Shown: positions 8,343 through 17,455 of the stretch, in pieces
How positions within the stretch are numbered: the first letter of the stretch is position 1
Layout of the letters: each line of letters starts with the position of its first letter
Source: Bacteroidaceae bacterium
Lineage (GTDB): Bacteria; Bacteroidota; Bacteroidia; Bacteroidales; Bacteroidaceae
NCBI GenBank assembly: GCA_016291905.1
Contig: JAEEZS010000040.1
Location: forward strand, 1 to 64,000
Direction of reading: 5' to 3'
DNA length: 64,000 nt
Program-made: the position numbers and the translations under genes
The notes under the pieces: model-generated
Told to the model about the DNA's origin: nothing
Database searches by the model: none
What the model saw: only the letters and a program-made list of their open reading frames with translations

Positions 8343-9500
8343 TTAGTCTTTGAAAATCTTTTGGGCAAACAGGCTGAGGTAGATGCGCCAGTTGCGCCAG
8401 ATGTGTCCGCCGTCGTTCTCGTAGTACTCATAGGGGTACTTATGGGCATCGAGATAGCGGCGTAGCTCGGTGTTGGACTGCATCAGGAAGTCCTCCTTGC
8501 CGATGGCAATCCAGTAGAGCTTGGGCTTTGAGGAGAAGAGGCGGGCCATCTGTTCGTCGAACTTCGCCCTGTCTTGAGGCATGCGCGCGGCTGCCGACTG
8601 CAGGCCGTAGTAGTCGAACGTCTCGGGGTAGAGGCGCGAGATGCCAAAGGTGTGTCCGCCGCCCATCGAGAGTCCCGTCACGGCACGGGCCGATCGCTTC
8701 TTGATGGTCTTGTAGTGACTATCCACAAAGTTGACGATGTCCATGAAGCTCTCCTCCATCGAGGCCTTGGCGCCGCGCTGGTTGAAGGCGTTGCCATCGG
8801 GGGTGTACATCCCTTCGTGCCACCAGCCGGGCGCGGCGTTGCACGTCGGGTTGCCGTTGGGCATGACGACAATCATCGGCACGCACTTGCCCTCGGCAAT
8901 GAGGTTGTCCATAATCTGCGACGTCCGTCCGAGGTCGCCCCACGCCGTCTCGTCGCCACCGTGGCCGTGCAGCAGGTACATCACGGGGAAGCGCTTCTTG
9001 CCGTCGTAGCTTGGCGGCAGATAGACGGTCATGCGCCGCTGCTGCCCCAGCGTCGGGCTGTCGTACCACACTCGGGCGAGCGTGCCGTGCGGCACGTTGT
9101 TGACGGAGTAGAGGTGCCCCTTGTCGTCGTCGGATTTCGAGACGATGAAGATGTTGCTCAGCGTGGAGATGTCGCGGTTGACGTAGCTGTTGGCAGGGTC
9201 GATGAACCGCTGCCCGTCCACCGAAAGGCTGTAGGAGTAGAGCTCGGGGGCGAGGGGCTCCGTCGTTACCGTCCACACGCCGTTCTCCTGCTTGGTCATC
9301 GGCAGCGACTTGCCGCGTATCTCGTCAAAGTCGCCCGTCACGCTCACCTTCTCTGCCGACGGGTCGTAGAAGTTAAAGGTCACCGTGCCGTCGGCGTTCA
9401 CCACGGGCGATTTCACTCTGGGCCGCTGCCCCAGGGCCTGCTGGCCGAAACTGCTTGCTGCTACCAGGAAGCAGCAGACGATGGTCAATAGTCTTTTCAT
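8343..9500 (-). CDS. Exported CE1-type esterase with N-terminal CBM48/E-set domain
   Basis: The 385 residues comprise a signal peptide (MKRLLTIVCCFLVAASSFGQ), a beta-sandwich E-set/CBM48-like domain at about 30-120 (FNFYDPSAEKVSVTGDF) and an alpha/beta-hydrolase esterase D domain. The oxyanion region is LLHGHGGDETAW, the nucleophile serine is in TGLSMGGG and the histidine is in NDGGHIWRNW. This layout is that of feruloyl or acetyl-xylan esterases of rumen Prevotella, which remove ester groups from plant hemicellulose. It is first in the operon with the dehydrogenase and the GH9 enzyme. The exact ester is inferred only. Confidence 0.87.
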   Translation of the reverse strand: MKRLLTIVCCFLVAASSFGQQALGQRPRVKSPVVNADGTVTFNFYDPSAEKVSVTGDFDEIRGKSLPMTKQENGVWTVTTEPLAPELYSYSLSVDGQRFIDPANSYVNRDISTLSNIFIVSKSDDDKGHLYSVNNVPHGTLARVWYDSPTLGQQRRMTVYLPPSYDGKKRFPVMYLLHGHGGDETAWGDLGRTSQIMDNLIAEGKCVPMIVVMPNGNPTCNAAPGWWHEGMYTPDGNAFNQRGAKASMEESFMDIVNFVDSHYKTIKKRSARAVTGLSMGGGHTFGISRLYPETFDYYGLQSAAARMPQDRAKFDEQMARLFSSKPKLYWIAIGKEDFLMQSNTELRRYLDAHKYPYEYYENDGGHIWRNWRIYLSLFAQKIFKD

Positions 9501-9532
9501 ACTCTCTTGGATGATTAAGGATTTATAAGATG

Positions 9533-9544
9533 TGACGAAGGTAG
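9533..9544 (-). promoter_or_regulatory. Possible -7 box of the esterase-dehydrogenase-GH9 operon
   Basis: Leftward TACCTTCGTCA differs from TAnnTTTG at one base and is about 35 bases before the ATG at 9500. It is the best candidate in this interval for the operon promoter, but weaker than the other boxes in the window. Confidence 0.4.
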
Positions 9545-9672
9545 TGCAAATACTTCAAAAAAGCAAGAAAAAGTTGTTTTTTTTACTTTTTCCGATGTAA
9601 AACGTGTTTTCTTTTCCTTTGGGGATTTCTCTTCAGCAGTTGCTGAAGATTCCGCAGCGCAAGGGAAGTTTC

Positions 9673-9784
9673 TTAAAACTCAGCTGAGTTTTAATTAAAA
9701 TCCAGTTGAGTTTTAATTAAAATCCAATTGAGTTTTAATTAAAATCCAATTGAGTTTTAATTGAAACCCAATTGAGTTTTAAGG
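9673..9784. repeat. 22-bp tandem palindromic array (about 4.7 units)
   Basis: Units begin at 9681, 9703, 9725, 9747 and 9769 and follow the pattern CAATTGAGTTTT then AATTAAAATC. The leading unit sits in a perfect palindrome (core AAAACTCAGCTGAGTTTT). Each unit contains two dyads, CAATTG and TTTTAATTAAAA, whose centres are 11 bp apart. It lies between two divergent carbohydrate genes. No protein frame or CRISPR-like spacer is present. Confidence 0.85.
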
Positions 9785-9834
9785 AAACCGTCTTTGTCTT
9801 TGGCCTCTTTTTCCTGCTTCGTGGGAAAAAGGGC

Positions 9835-9945
9835 TTTTTCGCTTGGCTCACCCTATCTTTAATCCCCCTTCGGGGCTTTTAGATAGGCGGCGCCTCGGAA
9901 AAATCAAATAAAATTTGCTTTTTCGCTCGGCTCACCCTATCTTTG
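9835..9945 (+). promoter_or_regulatory. Three-motif promoter cassette, copy 2, driving the GH31 gene
   Basis: The motif TTTTTCGCTTGGCTCACC with CCTATCTTTAA is followed by an inverted copy (AGATAGGCGGCGCCTCGG) and a second direct copy ending in TATCTTTG at 9938-9945. The last box is 23 bases before the GH31 ATG. It matches the cassette at 1793-1895 in order, orientation and spacing. Confidence 0.6.
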
Positions 9946-9967
9946 TCACCAACAAATTGAATCAACT

Positions 9968-12900
9968 ATGAAAAAGACGCTAATCATGCTTGTGGCGCTA
10001 CTGGCGCTGGGCGTGTCTGTCAAGGCACAAGTGAAAGAGATTGTCAAGACGGGCGAGACAACCGTCGAGGTGCGATACATGGACGGGCAGGTGCGCCATC
10101 TGGACTTCTACGGGCCGGGCATCGTCCGCATCTTCCAGGACCCCGCCGGAGGCCCCGTGCGCGACCCCGAGGCCAAGCCCGAGGCGAAAATCCTGGTGGA
10201 CAACCCGCGAAATTCTCCTTATGGGGTTGGGGTAAATGGAATAAAGGTAGAAGGGCTAAAAGTAAAAACCGATAATCTAAGTCTGACATTTAATGAGCAG
10301 ACAGGGTTGATGGCGGCTGCTTATCGGCTTTATGGAAGTCCACCAGGTGAACTATTTGATTTGTTCCATGAGACAGCTCCCGTCAGCATCGAGAATCACC
10401 ACACCGTCGTGCGCCTCTCGCGCACGGCTGACGAGTGCTTCTACGGCGGCGGCATGCAGAACGGACGCTTCTCGCACGCGGGCAAGATAATTCAGATTGT
10501 CAACACCAACAACTGGACGGACGGTGGCGTCTCAAGCCCCACACCTTTCTACTGGAGCACGGCGGGCTACAGCATTATGTTCCACACCTTCCGGCCCGGC
10601 CGCTACGACTTCGGCGCCACCAAACCCGACGAGGTGGTGCTCAGCCACGATGCAGATTATTTGGATATGTTTGTAATGGTTTCACCGTCTGGAGGCTCAC
10701 CGGTAAATGGCTACTACCAGCTGACGGGCAAACCCGTGCTGTTGCCGAAGTTCGGCTTCTACGAGGGACATTTGAATGCCTACAACCGCGACTACTGGAC
10801 GGAGACCGAGGAAGGCGGCGTGCTCTTCGAAGACGGCAAACGCTATAAGGAGAGCCAGAAGCCCGTGGCCGGCGGCATCCGCGAAAGCCTTAACGACGAG
10901 CTGAAAGACTCGCTCGGACGGCCGAGCTATCAGTTCTCCGCCCGTGCCGTGATTGACCGCTATGCGGCACACGACATGCCGCTGGGCTGGGTGCTGCCCA
11001 ACGACGGCTACGGCTCGGGCTACGGCCAGACGGGCTCGCTGGAGGGCAATATCGACAACCTGCGCCAGTTCGGCCAGTACGCCCACGAGCACGGCGTGGA
11101 GGTCGGCCTCTGGACGCAATCAGACCTCCACCCGAAAGAGGGTGTCGAGCCGCTGCTCCAGCGCGACATCGTGGGCGAGATACGCGACGGCGGCGTGCGT
11201 GTCCTCAAGACTGACGTCGCCTGGGTGGGCGCAGGCTACAGCTTCGGCCTCAACGGCGTGGCCGATGTGGCGAAAATCATGCCCGAGCAGGCGGACCATG
11301 CCCGTCCTTTCATCATCACCTGCGACGGCTGGGCAGGCACGCAGCGCTATGCCGGCCTCTGGAGCGGCGACCAGGTGGGCGGGCAATGGGAGTACATCCG
11401 CTTCCACATCCCCACCTACATCGGCTCGGGCCTTTCCGGTCAGCCCAACGTGGGTAGCGATATGGACGGCATCTTTGGCGGAAAAAATATCCCCGTCAAC
11501 GTACGCGACTTCCAATGGAAGACCTTCACGCCCATGGAGCTGAATATGGACGGCTGGGGCGCCAACGAGAAATACCCCCATGCCCTCGGCAAACGGGCCG
11601 AGGACATCAACCGCACGTGGCTGAAGTTCAAGTCCGCTCTCATGCCCTACACCTACAGCATCGCTTACGAAGCAGCACGTTGGGGAAGTCCGATGGTGCG
11701 GGCAATGTCATGGGAAAAAGACGAGATGTCCCACAATATCACGCATAACGGCGGGACAAGTATGGTCTTACAGCGCGCTCCTCTTAAAGACCGCCAGAAG
11801 ATTGACAACCTGACGAAGTACCAGTTCATGTACGGCCCGTATTTCCTCGTTGCTCCCATCTATCAGGACACAAAAATGGACGCCGACGGCAACGACATCC
11901 GCAACGGCATCTATCTGCCGAACTGGAATGATCACATCGGTGGCACCAAATGGTTCGACCCCTACGCCGGAGCTTTTATTGAGGGTGGCTGCATCCTCAA
12001 TAGCTACGACGCACCATTGGAGCGCATCCCGTTCTTCGTCCGCGAAGGTGCCATTATCCCCGTTACAGCACCCCACAACCAACCACGCGACATAGACTAT
12101 TCCTTCCGCCAATACGAGATTGTTCCTGGAGACTACGGCAATTTTATAGAATATGACGATGATGGCACCACCGACGCCTATCTCAACGGGGATTACACAT
12201 CGACCGTGATTGAGGATGACTACTGGGTTGCCAAGGACCAATTGGATATAATCATTCATCCCACCTTTGGTACGTTCGACGGCTTTGTGCCGGAGAAGCG
12301 GACGACGCTTCGCATCCATGCCGGCGCGGAACCAAAAAAGCTGACGGTGAGAAGCATGACAGAAAGAAATATGAAGGTGGTACCGGGAAAGCGGTTAAAG
12401 GCTACGTGGAAATATGAAAGTGGTGTGCTGACCATCGACGTTCCGGCAGTGGATGTAAGAAAGGAGGGATTGTATATTGTCTGCAAAGATTTCACGCTGC
12501 CTCCTATGCTAAAGCTGGCCGAGAAGCGCGGCACGTTGGAAGCCCCCACGGCCACATGCGCCACAACCGCCTATACCGTCAAACTCACGTGGACGTTGCC
12601 TGCGAATGCCGACTATGCGGAAATCCTCTTCGACGGGATGCGCTACACCACGCTACGCGAAGGCGAGTTCCTCTTTGAGGAGCTGACGCCCGAAACTAAG
12701 TACGACTTCCAGATTCGTAGCGTCAATGCTGATGACGCCTCGGAGTGGGCGCCCTTCTCCGCCACTACTGATGCCAACCCGCTGGAGTTTGCCGTCAAGG
12801 GCATCGAGGCTAAGACCTCCTGCCCCAACCAACGCGGCGAGTACCTATGGCATCTCTTTGACTTCGACGAATCCACCGTCTGGCACACGGAATGGTTCCA

Positions 12901-13825
12901 GAAGGCCGTGCCGTTCACGATGGACATCGACCTCCGTTGCACCATTCAACTCGACAAGCTCCACTACCTCCCCCGCGAGGATGCCGGCAACGGCACGCTT
13001 CAGGAAGGCACCATCGCCTACAGTAGCGATGGCCGCACGTGGAGCATTCCGCAGCCCTTCCGCTGGGCCGCCGACAGTAAAACGAAGGAAATCTCCTTCA
13101 ACGGCTCTCCCAGCGTGCGCTACCTGCGCATGGAGGTCACCCGCGGAAGGGGCGACTTCGGCTCTGGCCGTCAGCTCTACGTCTTCCGCGTCCCTGGCAC
13201 GGAGATACTCCTTCCGGGTGACATCAACCACGACGGACGTGTGGACATGGACGACTTCACCTCCTATATGAACTACACCGGCCTGCGGGCGGGCGACCCC
13301 GACTTTGACGGCTACGTCAGCGGCGGTGACATCGACTACAACGGGCGTATCGACGTCTGCGACATCTCTGTCGTTGCCACCCAGGTGCGTGGTGGTGCTG
13401 AGCAATGGGTCGAGCATTTTTCCGGCGCCTTGCGACTCGAGGTCAACAAGTCAACGGGCCAACAAGTCAACAAGTCAGGAGCTATAGACCTGAAAGCCGG
13501 CGAGAAGCTGAACATCGATGTGGTGGGCGAGGGGCTGAGCGAGGTGAACGCCTTCGGCTTTGCCCTGCCCTACAATGCCTCCGACCTGGAGTTCATTGGC
13601 GTGGAGCCCACGGGCACGAAGGAGATGGAGAACCTCACCTACGATCGTCTGCATGCCAATGGCGACAAGGTGCTTTATCCGACGTTTGTCAACACCGGTG
13701 ACCGCGAAACGCTGAACGGCGACGGCGTTGTCTGCACGCTGACGTTCCGTGCCCGCCGTGCCTGCAAGGTCGCGCTGAAGGCGCAGGACATCATCTTGGT
13801 GGATAAAATGGGGAATACGCGATAG
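9968..13825 (+). CDS. Multi-domain GH31 alpha-glycosidase with Fn3-like, discoidin-like, dockerin-like and cohesin-like modules
   Basis: The 1285 residues start with a signal peptide (MKKTLIMLVALLALGVSVKAQ). They continue with the GH31 N-terminal beta-sandwich, a TIM barrel whose nucleophile is Asp416 in LKTDVAW and whose acid/base is Asp498 in GSDMDGIFGG, and the C-terminal beta domains. After these come an Fn3-like segment (about 858-935), an F5/8 type C-like carbohydrate-binding domain (about 940-1078), two calcium-loop dockerin-like repeats (DINHDGRVDMDD and DIDYNGRIDVCD, about 1085-1145) and a cohesin-like beta domain to the end. GH31 enzymes remove alpha-glucose, alpha-xylose or alpha-galactose; the residue here is undetermined. 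A short in-frame repeat encodes VNKSTGQQVNKSG between the dockerin-like and cohesin-like parts. Confidence 0.88.
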   Translation: MKKTLIMLVALLALGVSVKAQVKEIVKTGETTVEVRYMDGQVRHLDFYGPGIVRIFQDPAGGPVRDPEAKPEAKILVDNPRNSPYGVGVNGIKVEGLKVKTDNLSLTFNEQTGLMAAAYRLYGSPPGELFDLFHETAPVSIENHHTVVRLSRTADECFYGGGMQNGRFSHAGKIIQIVNTNNWTDGGVSSPTPFYWSTAGYSIMFHTFRPGRYDFGATKPDEVVLSHDADYLDMFVMVSPSGGSPVNGYYQLTGKPVLLPKFGFYEGHLNAYNRDYWTETEEGGVLFEDGKRYKESQKPVAGGIRESLNDELKDSLGRPSYQFSARAVIDRYAAHDMPLGWVLPNDGYGSGYGQTGSLEGNIDNLRQFGQYAHEHGVEVGLWTQSDLHPKEGVEPLLQRDIVGEIRDGGVRVLKTDVAWVGAGYSFGLNGVADVAKIMPEQADHARPFIITCDGWAGTQRYAGLWSGDQVGGQWEYIRFHIPTYIGSGLSGQPNVGSDMDGIFGGKNIPVNVRDFQWKTFTPMELNMDGWGANEKYPHALGKRAEDINRTWLKFKSALMPYTYSIAYEAARWGSPMVRAMSWEKDEMSHNITHNGGTSMVLQRAPLKDRQKIDNLTKYQFMYGPYFLVAPIYQDTKMDADGNDIRNGIYLPNWNDHIGGTKWFDPYAGAFIEGGCILNSYDAPLERIPFFVREGAIIPVTAPHNQPRDIDYSFRQYEIVPGDYGNFIEYDDDGTTDAYLNGDYTSTVIEDDYWVAKDQLDIIIHPTFGTFDGFVPEKRTTLRIHAGAEPKKLTVRSMTERNMKVVPGKRLKATWKYESGVLTIDVPAVDVRKEGLYIVCKDFTLPPMLKLAEKRGTLEAPTATCATTAYTVKLTWTLPANADYAEILFDGMRYTTLREGEFLFEELTPETKYDFQIRSVNADDASEWAPFSATTDANPLEFAVKGIEAKTSCPNQRGEYLWHLFDFDESTVWHTEWFQKAVPFTMDIDLRCTIQLDKLHYLPREDAGNGTLQEGTIAYSSDGRTWSIPQPFRWAADSKTKEISFNGSPSVRYLRMEVTRGRGDFGSGRQLYVFRVPGTEILLPGDINHDGRVDMDDFTSYMNYTGLRAGDPDFDGYVSGGDIDYNGRIDVCDISVVATQVRGGAEQWVEHFSGALRLEVNKSTGQQVNKSGAIDLKAGEKLNIDVVGEGLSEVNAFGFALPYNASDLEFIGVEPTGTKEMENLTYDRLHANGDKVLYPTFVNTGDRETLNGDGVVCTLTFRARRACKVALKAQDIILVDKMGNTR
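13440..13485 (+). repeat. In-frame GTCAACAAGTCAAC-type short repeat inside the GH31 gene
   Basis: Tandem copies of the 9-mer GTCAACAAG encode VNKSTGQQVNKS in a linker. The same unit occurs in pdxB at 18592-18680, on both arms of a hairpin. Confidence 0.7.
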
Positions 13826-13829
13826 GCTA

Positions 13830-15128
13830 CTATCCCTTTTTCAGATACTGATAGCCGATGCGGCAGCGGAGGCAGTCCTTTCGCTCGCAGTAGAGGCGTT
13901 TGAGGTGGATGAGCGCCTGGCTGTCGGCAGCGCTGCCGACGTTGAGGCCGCAGGTGCTCCAGCTGCGCGTGATGTAGTTGTTCTCCGCGGGCAGTTGCTC
14001 AAGGAGGTTTAAGACCTTCTCTTGCGTGGCATCGTCGCCCATGTGGCGGGCGTAGGTGAAGAGGAAGGGGGCAACGGCGTTGATGAGCAGCAGGGCCAGC
14101 GAAGCATCGCCTACCACCTTCGGGCGGTTGATGGTAGGTGTGCTGCCGAAAGTGAAATGGGTGTTCCAGTAGGGCGACGTCCCCACGCGCAGCAGGGAAA
14201 GGATGTTTTCTTTATCGGGCAAGCCAACCAGCGTGGCTGCCGAAAGGCTTTCATTATAATAAAGCATAGCTAGCTGAGCCATGCGCACGAAGGGCGAGTT
14301 GTCGGGCCTCATGCGGGCAAACAGCCAGAGTGAGGTGCTGATGGGGCGCAGGTTGAACTTGTGCGCAAGAAAGTCGTATTCGTGGCAGAGCTGTTGGTAA
14401 TAGGGCTCTTTCTGCGCTTCGTCGCGGTAGTAGTGGGGGAGCGCTTCGGGACGCAGCAGCCCTGCCTGGCCGAAGAAGATAGCCTCTATCTGGAGAAGAT
14501 TATCACGGTGTTTATCGACGGCACGAAAAGGGATGGAGCGTGCCCAGGTGTCGAAGGCTTCGCCGTTGACGCCAAAGCCGAAGGAACGGGCAATGGTAGC
14601 AAAGAGGGCATCGTTCCAGTTCTTCTCGTGCTGCTCGTAGCGTTCCAGAATCTGCGCGCGGCGCATCTCCAACCGTTCGAACAGTAGGGCAGAGAGCCAG
14701 CTGTGGATGGTCAGCTTCGAAAGGTCGCCCACAATGTGGTAGCAGGGCGGGTAGTGTTCTTCTTGGAGCAGGGCTTCATAACGCCCTCGGACGGTATCGG
14801 GGATAGGGAGTACCAACTGGGGAATGAGCTGCCCGTCACGGCGGTGGATGGTGGCATCGCTCTCACAAACAACATGGAGGATGATGGAGTCGTAGCGCTC
14901 GTCCTCGTCGTGGTGGTGGAGGAACCAGTCAGATGCCTTCATGTGGAGTTCCACGTTACCCGCCCACTTTGTGCCGTCGATGATGACTTTGGCGCCAGAG
15001 AAGTCAGGCCCCGCGTTGGGATTGGAGAGGCCAGGGTCAATAACTTCGACGGGAAGGCCGTCGATGGTCTTGAGGGGAGAGAGCGGAAACAGGCGGTGTT
15101 TCCAGACGTAGCGCAGCAGTTCTTCCAT
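13830..15128 (-). CDS. DUF2851 family protein
   Basis: About 432 residues, beginning MEELLRYVWKHRLFP and containing the family's opening block GLPVEVIDPGLSNPNAGPDF and the cysteine cluster CERKDCLRCRIG near the C-terminus. DUF2851 is widespread in Bacteroidetes and has no established function. The start at 15128 was chosen because the -7-like box TATTTTTGCC (leftward, about 15147-15156) lies just upstream; the longer frame to 15221 would cross the dapB start. It is convergent with GH31 (four bases between) and divergent from dapB. Confidence 0.85.
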   Translation of the reverse strand: MEELLRYVWKHRLFPLSPLKTIDGLPVEVIDPGLSNPNAGPDFSGAKVIIDGTKWAGNVELHMKASDWFLHHHDEDERYDSIILHVVCESDATIHRRDGQLIPQLVLPIPDTVRGRYEALLQEEHYPPCYHIVGDLSKLTIHSWLSALLFERLEMRRAQILERYEQHEKNWNDALFATIARSFGFGVNGEAFDTWARSIPFRAVDKHRDNLLQIEAIFFGQAGLLRPEALPHYYRDEAQKEPYYQQLCHEYDFLAHKFNLRPISTSLWLFARMRPDNSPFVRMAQLAMLYYNESLSAATLVGLPDKENILSLLRVGTSPYWNTHFTFGSTPTINRPKVVGDASLALLLINAVAPFLFTYARHMGDDATQEKVLNLLEQLPAENNYITRSWSTCGLNVGSAADSQALIHLKRLYCERKDCLRCRIGYQYLKKG

Positions 15129-15179
15129 GGGGTTTTTCAGAATTTGGGCAAAAATAGTGGTTTTTTGGCGAAAATCTTC

Positions 15180-15188
15180 TACCTTTGC
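15180..15188 (+). promoter_or_regulatory. -7 promoter box of dapB
   Basis: TACCTTTGC matches TAnnTTTG and ends 20 bases before the dapB ATG at 15209. Confidence 0.6.
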
Positions 15189-15208
15189 GGCGAAAAACAA
15201 AAGAAACA

Positions 15209-15904
15209 ATGAAAATAGCACTTATCGGATATGGCAAGATGGGGCATTTGTTGGAAAAGACTGCCCTGAGCCGCGGCCACGAGGTGGTCAGCATCATCGA
15301 TGTGGATAACCTGCAGGACTTCGACAGCGCGGCGTTCCGCAGCGCCGATGTCGCCATAGAGTTTACCGCTCCCACGGTGGCCTTCGACAATGTAAAGCGT
15401 GCCTTTGCGCAGGGGGTGAAGGTGGTGAGCGGCACCACGGGCTGGTATGCCGACCACGAGGCGGAACTGCGTAGCCTCTGCGTGATAGGCGGACACACGT
15501 TGTTCTGGAGCAGCAACTACAGCGTGGGCGTGGCGCTGTTCCGCGCCGTAAACCGCCAGTTGGCGCAGCTTTTAAATGGCTACCCGAGCTACACCGTCCA
15601 CATGGAGGAGACACACCATATCCACAAACTGGACGCGCCCAGCGGCACGGCCATCACCATTGCCGACGACATACGCGGCGCATTGAAGCACGCGGGCACG
15701 GTGCCCATCACCAGCATCCGCGAGGGCGAAGTGCCGGGCATTCACACGGTGTGTTACGAGAGCGATGCGGATGTGATTACGCTAACGCATTCGGCCAAGG
15801 ACCGTACGGGACTCGCTCTCGGTGCTGTGCTGGCAGCGGAGTTCACGGCACGGCAGGGTAGCGGACTGTTTGGCATAGAGGACCTATTTCCGTGGCTGAA
15901 GTAG
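15209..15904 (+). CDS. dapB: 4-hydroxy-tetrahydrodipicolinate reductase
   Basis: The 231-residue cytoplasmic enzyme reduces the dihydrodipicolinate intermediate in lysine and diaminopimelate synthesis. Visible are the dinucleotide-binding motif ALIGYGKMG, the GTTGW loop, SSNYSVGVALF and the active-site block EETHHIHKLDAPSGTA with the catalytic His pair and Lys. Length is at the short end of the family, as is usual for Bacteroidetes. The start at 15209 follows the -7 box; the frame extends to 15185 without supporting signals. lepB follows after 82 bases, as in other Bacteroidales. Confidence 0.95.
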   Translation: MKIALIGYGKMGHLLEKTALSRGHEVVSIIDVDNLQDFDSAAFRSADVAIEFTAPTVAFDNVKRAFAQGVKVVSGTTGWYADHEAELRSLCVIGGHTLFWSSNYSVGVALFRAVNRQLAQLLNGYPSYTVHMEETHHIHKLDAPSGTAITIADDIRGALKHAGTVPITSIREGEVPGIHTVCYESDADVITLTHSAKDRTGLALGAVLAAEFTARQGSGLFGIEDLFPWLK

Positions 15905-15986
15905 AGGACGGATCTAAAAAAGCGTTAATAATGAAACCCAGGGTAGGGGACGTTCCGTCTAAAGCCTGAAATAAAAAAAGTGTAAT

Positions 15987-17423
15987 ATGAAAAAAGCAAG
16001 TCGTAAGCAGTGGATAAAGTGTATCATCGTCCTGGTGCTCTTTCTGGCCTTCCTCTATTGGATTAAGAGCTGGTGGGGGTTGCTGGCGGTTCCGTTCCTG
16101 TTTGATGCCTACATCACCAAGTTGGTGCCGTGGACGTGGTGGAAGAACCTGAAGAGCGATTTCTGGCGCGGGGTGATGAGTTGGGTAGATGCCATCGTGT
16201 TTGCCCTGGTGGGCGTCTATTTCGCCAACCTCTATTGGTTTCAGAACTACACCATCCCCTCGTCGTCTCTGGAGAAGAGCCTGCTGGTGGGCGACTACCT
16301 CTATGTGAGCAAGGTGGCCTACGGCCCGCGCAAGCCCATCACGCCCCTCACCATGCCGCTGACGCAGCACACCATGCCAAAGTGGCTGGGCGGCGGCAAG
16401 AGCTACATCGAGAAACCGCAGTGGAGCTACAAGCGCGTGGCCGGATGGGGCAAGGTGAAGCAGAACGACATCGTGGTCTTCAACTACCCGACGGGCGACA
16501 CCATCGTCAGCAACCCGAAGTATAGTTCCATAGACTACTACAAGCTGGCCTCGGATATCAGCGCGCAACTCAGTGGCGGCTATCCTGTCACGGACAGCCT
16601 CTCGGCATGGGATGAGCGGCAAGCGTTCGACCGTTTCCTTGCCAAGGGACGTCGCTACATTGCGGCTAACGAGCGTGAGTTCGGCCGCATAGCCACTCGC
16701 CCCGTAGATCGTAGGGAGAATTACGTGAAACGTTGCGTGGGTCTGCCCGGACAGACGCTGGAAATCAAGGACCGTGTGATCTATCTGGACGGCGTGGCGA
16801 ACAAGGAACCGGAAAACGTGCAGTACTTCTATCAAGTGGCCACCACACGTCCCATCCCCGAGAAGCTGCGCCGCGAGTTGGGCATCAGTCTGGAGGACCT
16901 GAAGGGACACAACGCCGCAGGCACGCTCTACTACTTGCCGTTGACACAACGGATGGTGGACGAGCTGCGCAAGCGCGACTTTGTGACGAGCGTCACGCTG
17001 ATGCCGCAGGATACCGACGGCGGCCTCTATCCATTGAACAAGCGCACGGGCTGGAGCATCGACAACTATGGCCCGCTGTGGATTCCCGCCAAGGGAGCTA
17101 CGGTGGAGCTCACGCTGGACAACCTGCCCTTCTACGAGCGTCCCATCCGTGTCTACGAGGGCAACGACCTGCAGGTCCGCGATGGCGTCATCTTTATCAA
17201 CGGCGAGGTGGCCACAAGCTACACGTTCAAGATGGACTACTACTGGATGCAGGGCGATAACCGCCACAACAGCCTCGACAGCCGTTATTGGGGCTTCGTG
17301 CCCGAGGACCACATCGTGGGCAAGCCGCGTTTCATCTGGTTGAGTCTCGACAAGGATCGCAGCCTCTTCGATGGCAAGGTTCGCTGGAAACGCTTGTTCA
17401 CGGGAGTGAAAAAATACAATTGA
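15987..17423 (+). CDS. lepB: Signal peptidase I
   Basis: The 478-residue membrane serine protease removes Sec signal peptides. Two N-terminal hydrophobic helices (about 12-30 and 62-84) anchor it. The catalytic serine is Ser94 in TIPSSSLEKSLLVGDY and the general base is Lys248 in NYVKRCVGLPGQ. The C-terminal MQGDNRHNSLDSRYWGFV block is the conserved box D/E. A large insertion of roughly 130 residues between the Ser and Lys boxes makes it much longer than E. coli LepB (324 residues) but normal for Bacteroidetes. It lies between dapB and a WbqC-like gene. Confidence 0.93.
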   Translation: MKKASRKQWIKCIIVLVLFLAFLYWIKSWWGLLAVPFLFDAYITKLVPWTWWKNLKSDFWRGVMSWVDAIVFALVGVYFANLYWFQNYTIPSSSLEKSLLVGDYLYVSKVAYGPRKPITPLTMPLTQHTMPKWLGGGKSYIEKPQWSYKRVAGWGKVKQNDIVVFNYPTGDTIVSNPKYSSIDYYKLASDISAQLSGGYPVTDSLSAWDERQAFDRFLAKGRRYIAANEREFGRIATRPVDRRENYVKRCVGLPGQTLEIKDRVIYLDGVANKEPENVQYFYQVATTRPIPEKLRRELGISLEDLKGHNAAGTLYYLPLTQRMVDELRKRDFVTSVTLMPQDTDGGLYPLNKRTGWSIDNYGPLWIPAKGATVELTLDNLPFYERPIRVYEGNDLQVRDGVIFINGEVATSYTFKMDYYWMQGDNRHNSLDSRYWGFVPEDHIVGKPRFIWLSLDKDRSLFDGKVRWKRLFTGVKKYN

Positions 17424-17452
17424 TAATTGACAATTAATAGTTGATAATTTGG
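17420..17452. repeat. Short TTGATAATTGACAATTAAT repeat
   Basis: Three imperfect copies of TTGATAATT/TTGACAATT overlap the lepB stop and fill the gap to the next gene. The same type of repeat is at 33412-33438. Confidence 0.55.
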
Positions 17453-17455
17453 TGA

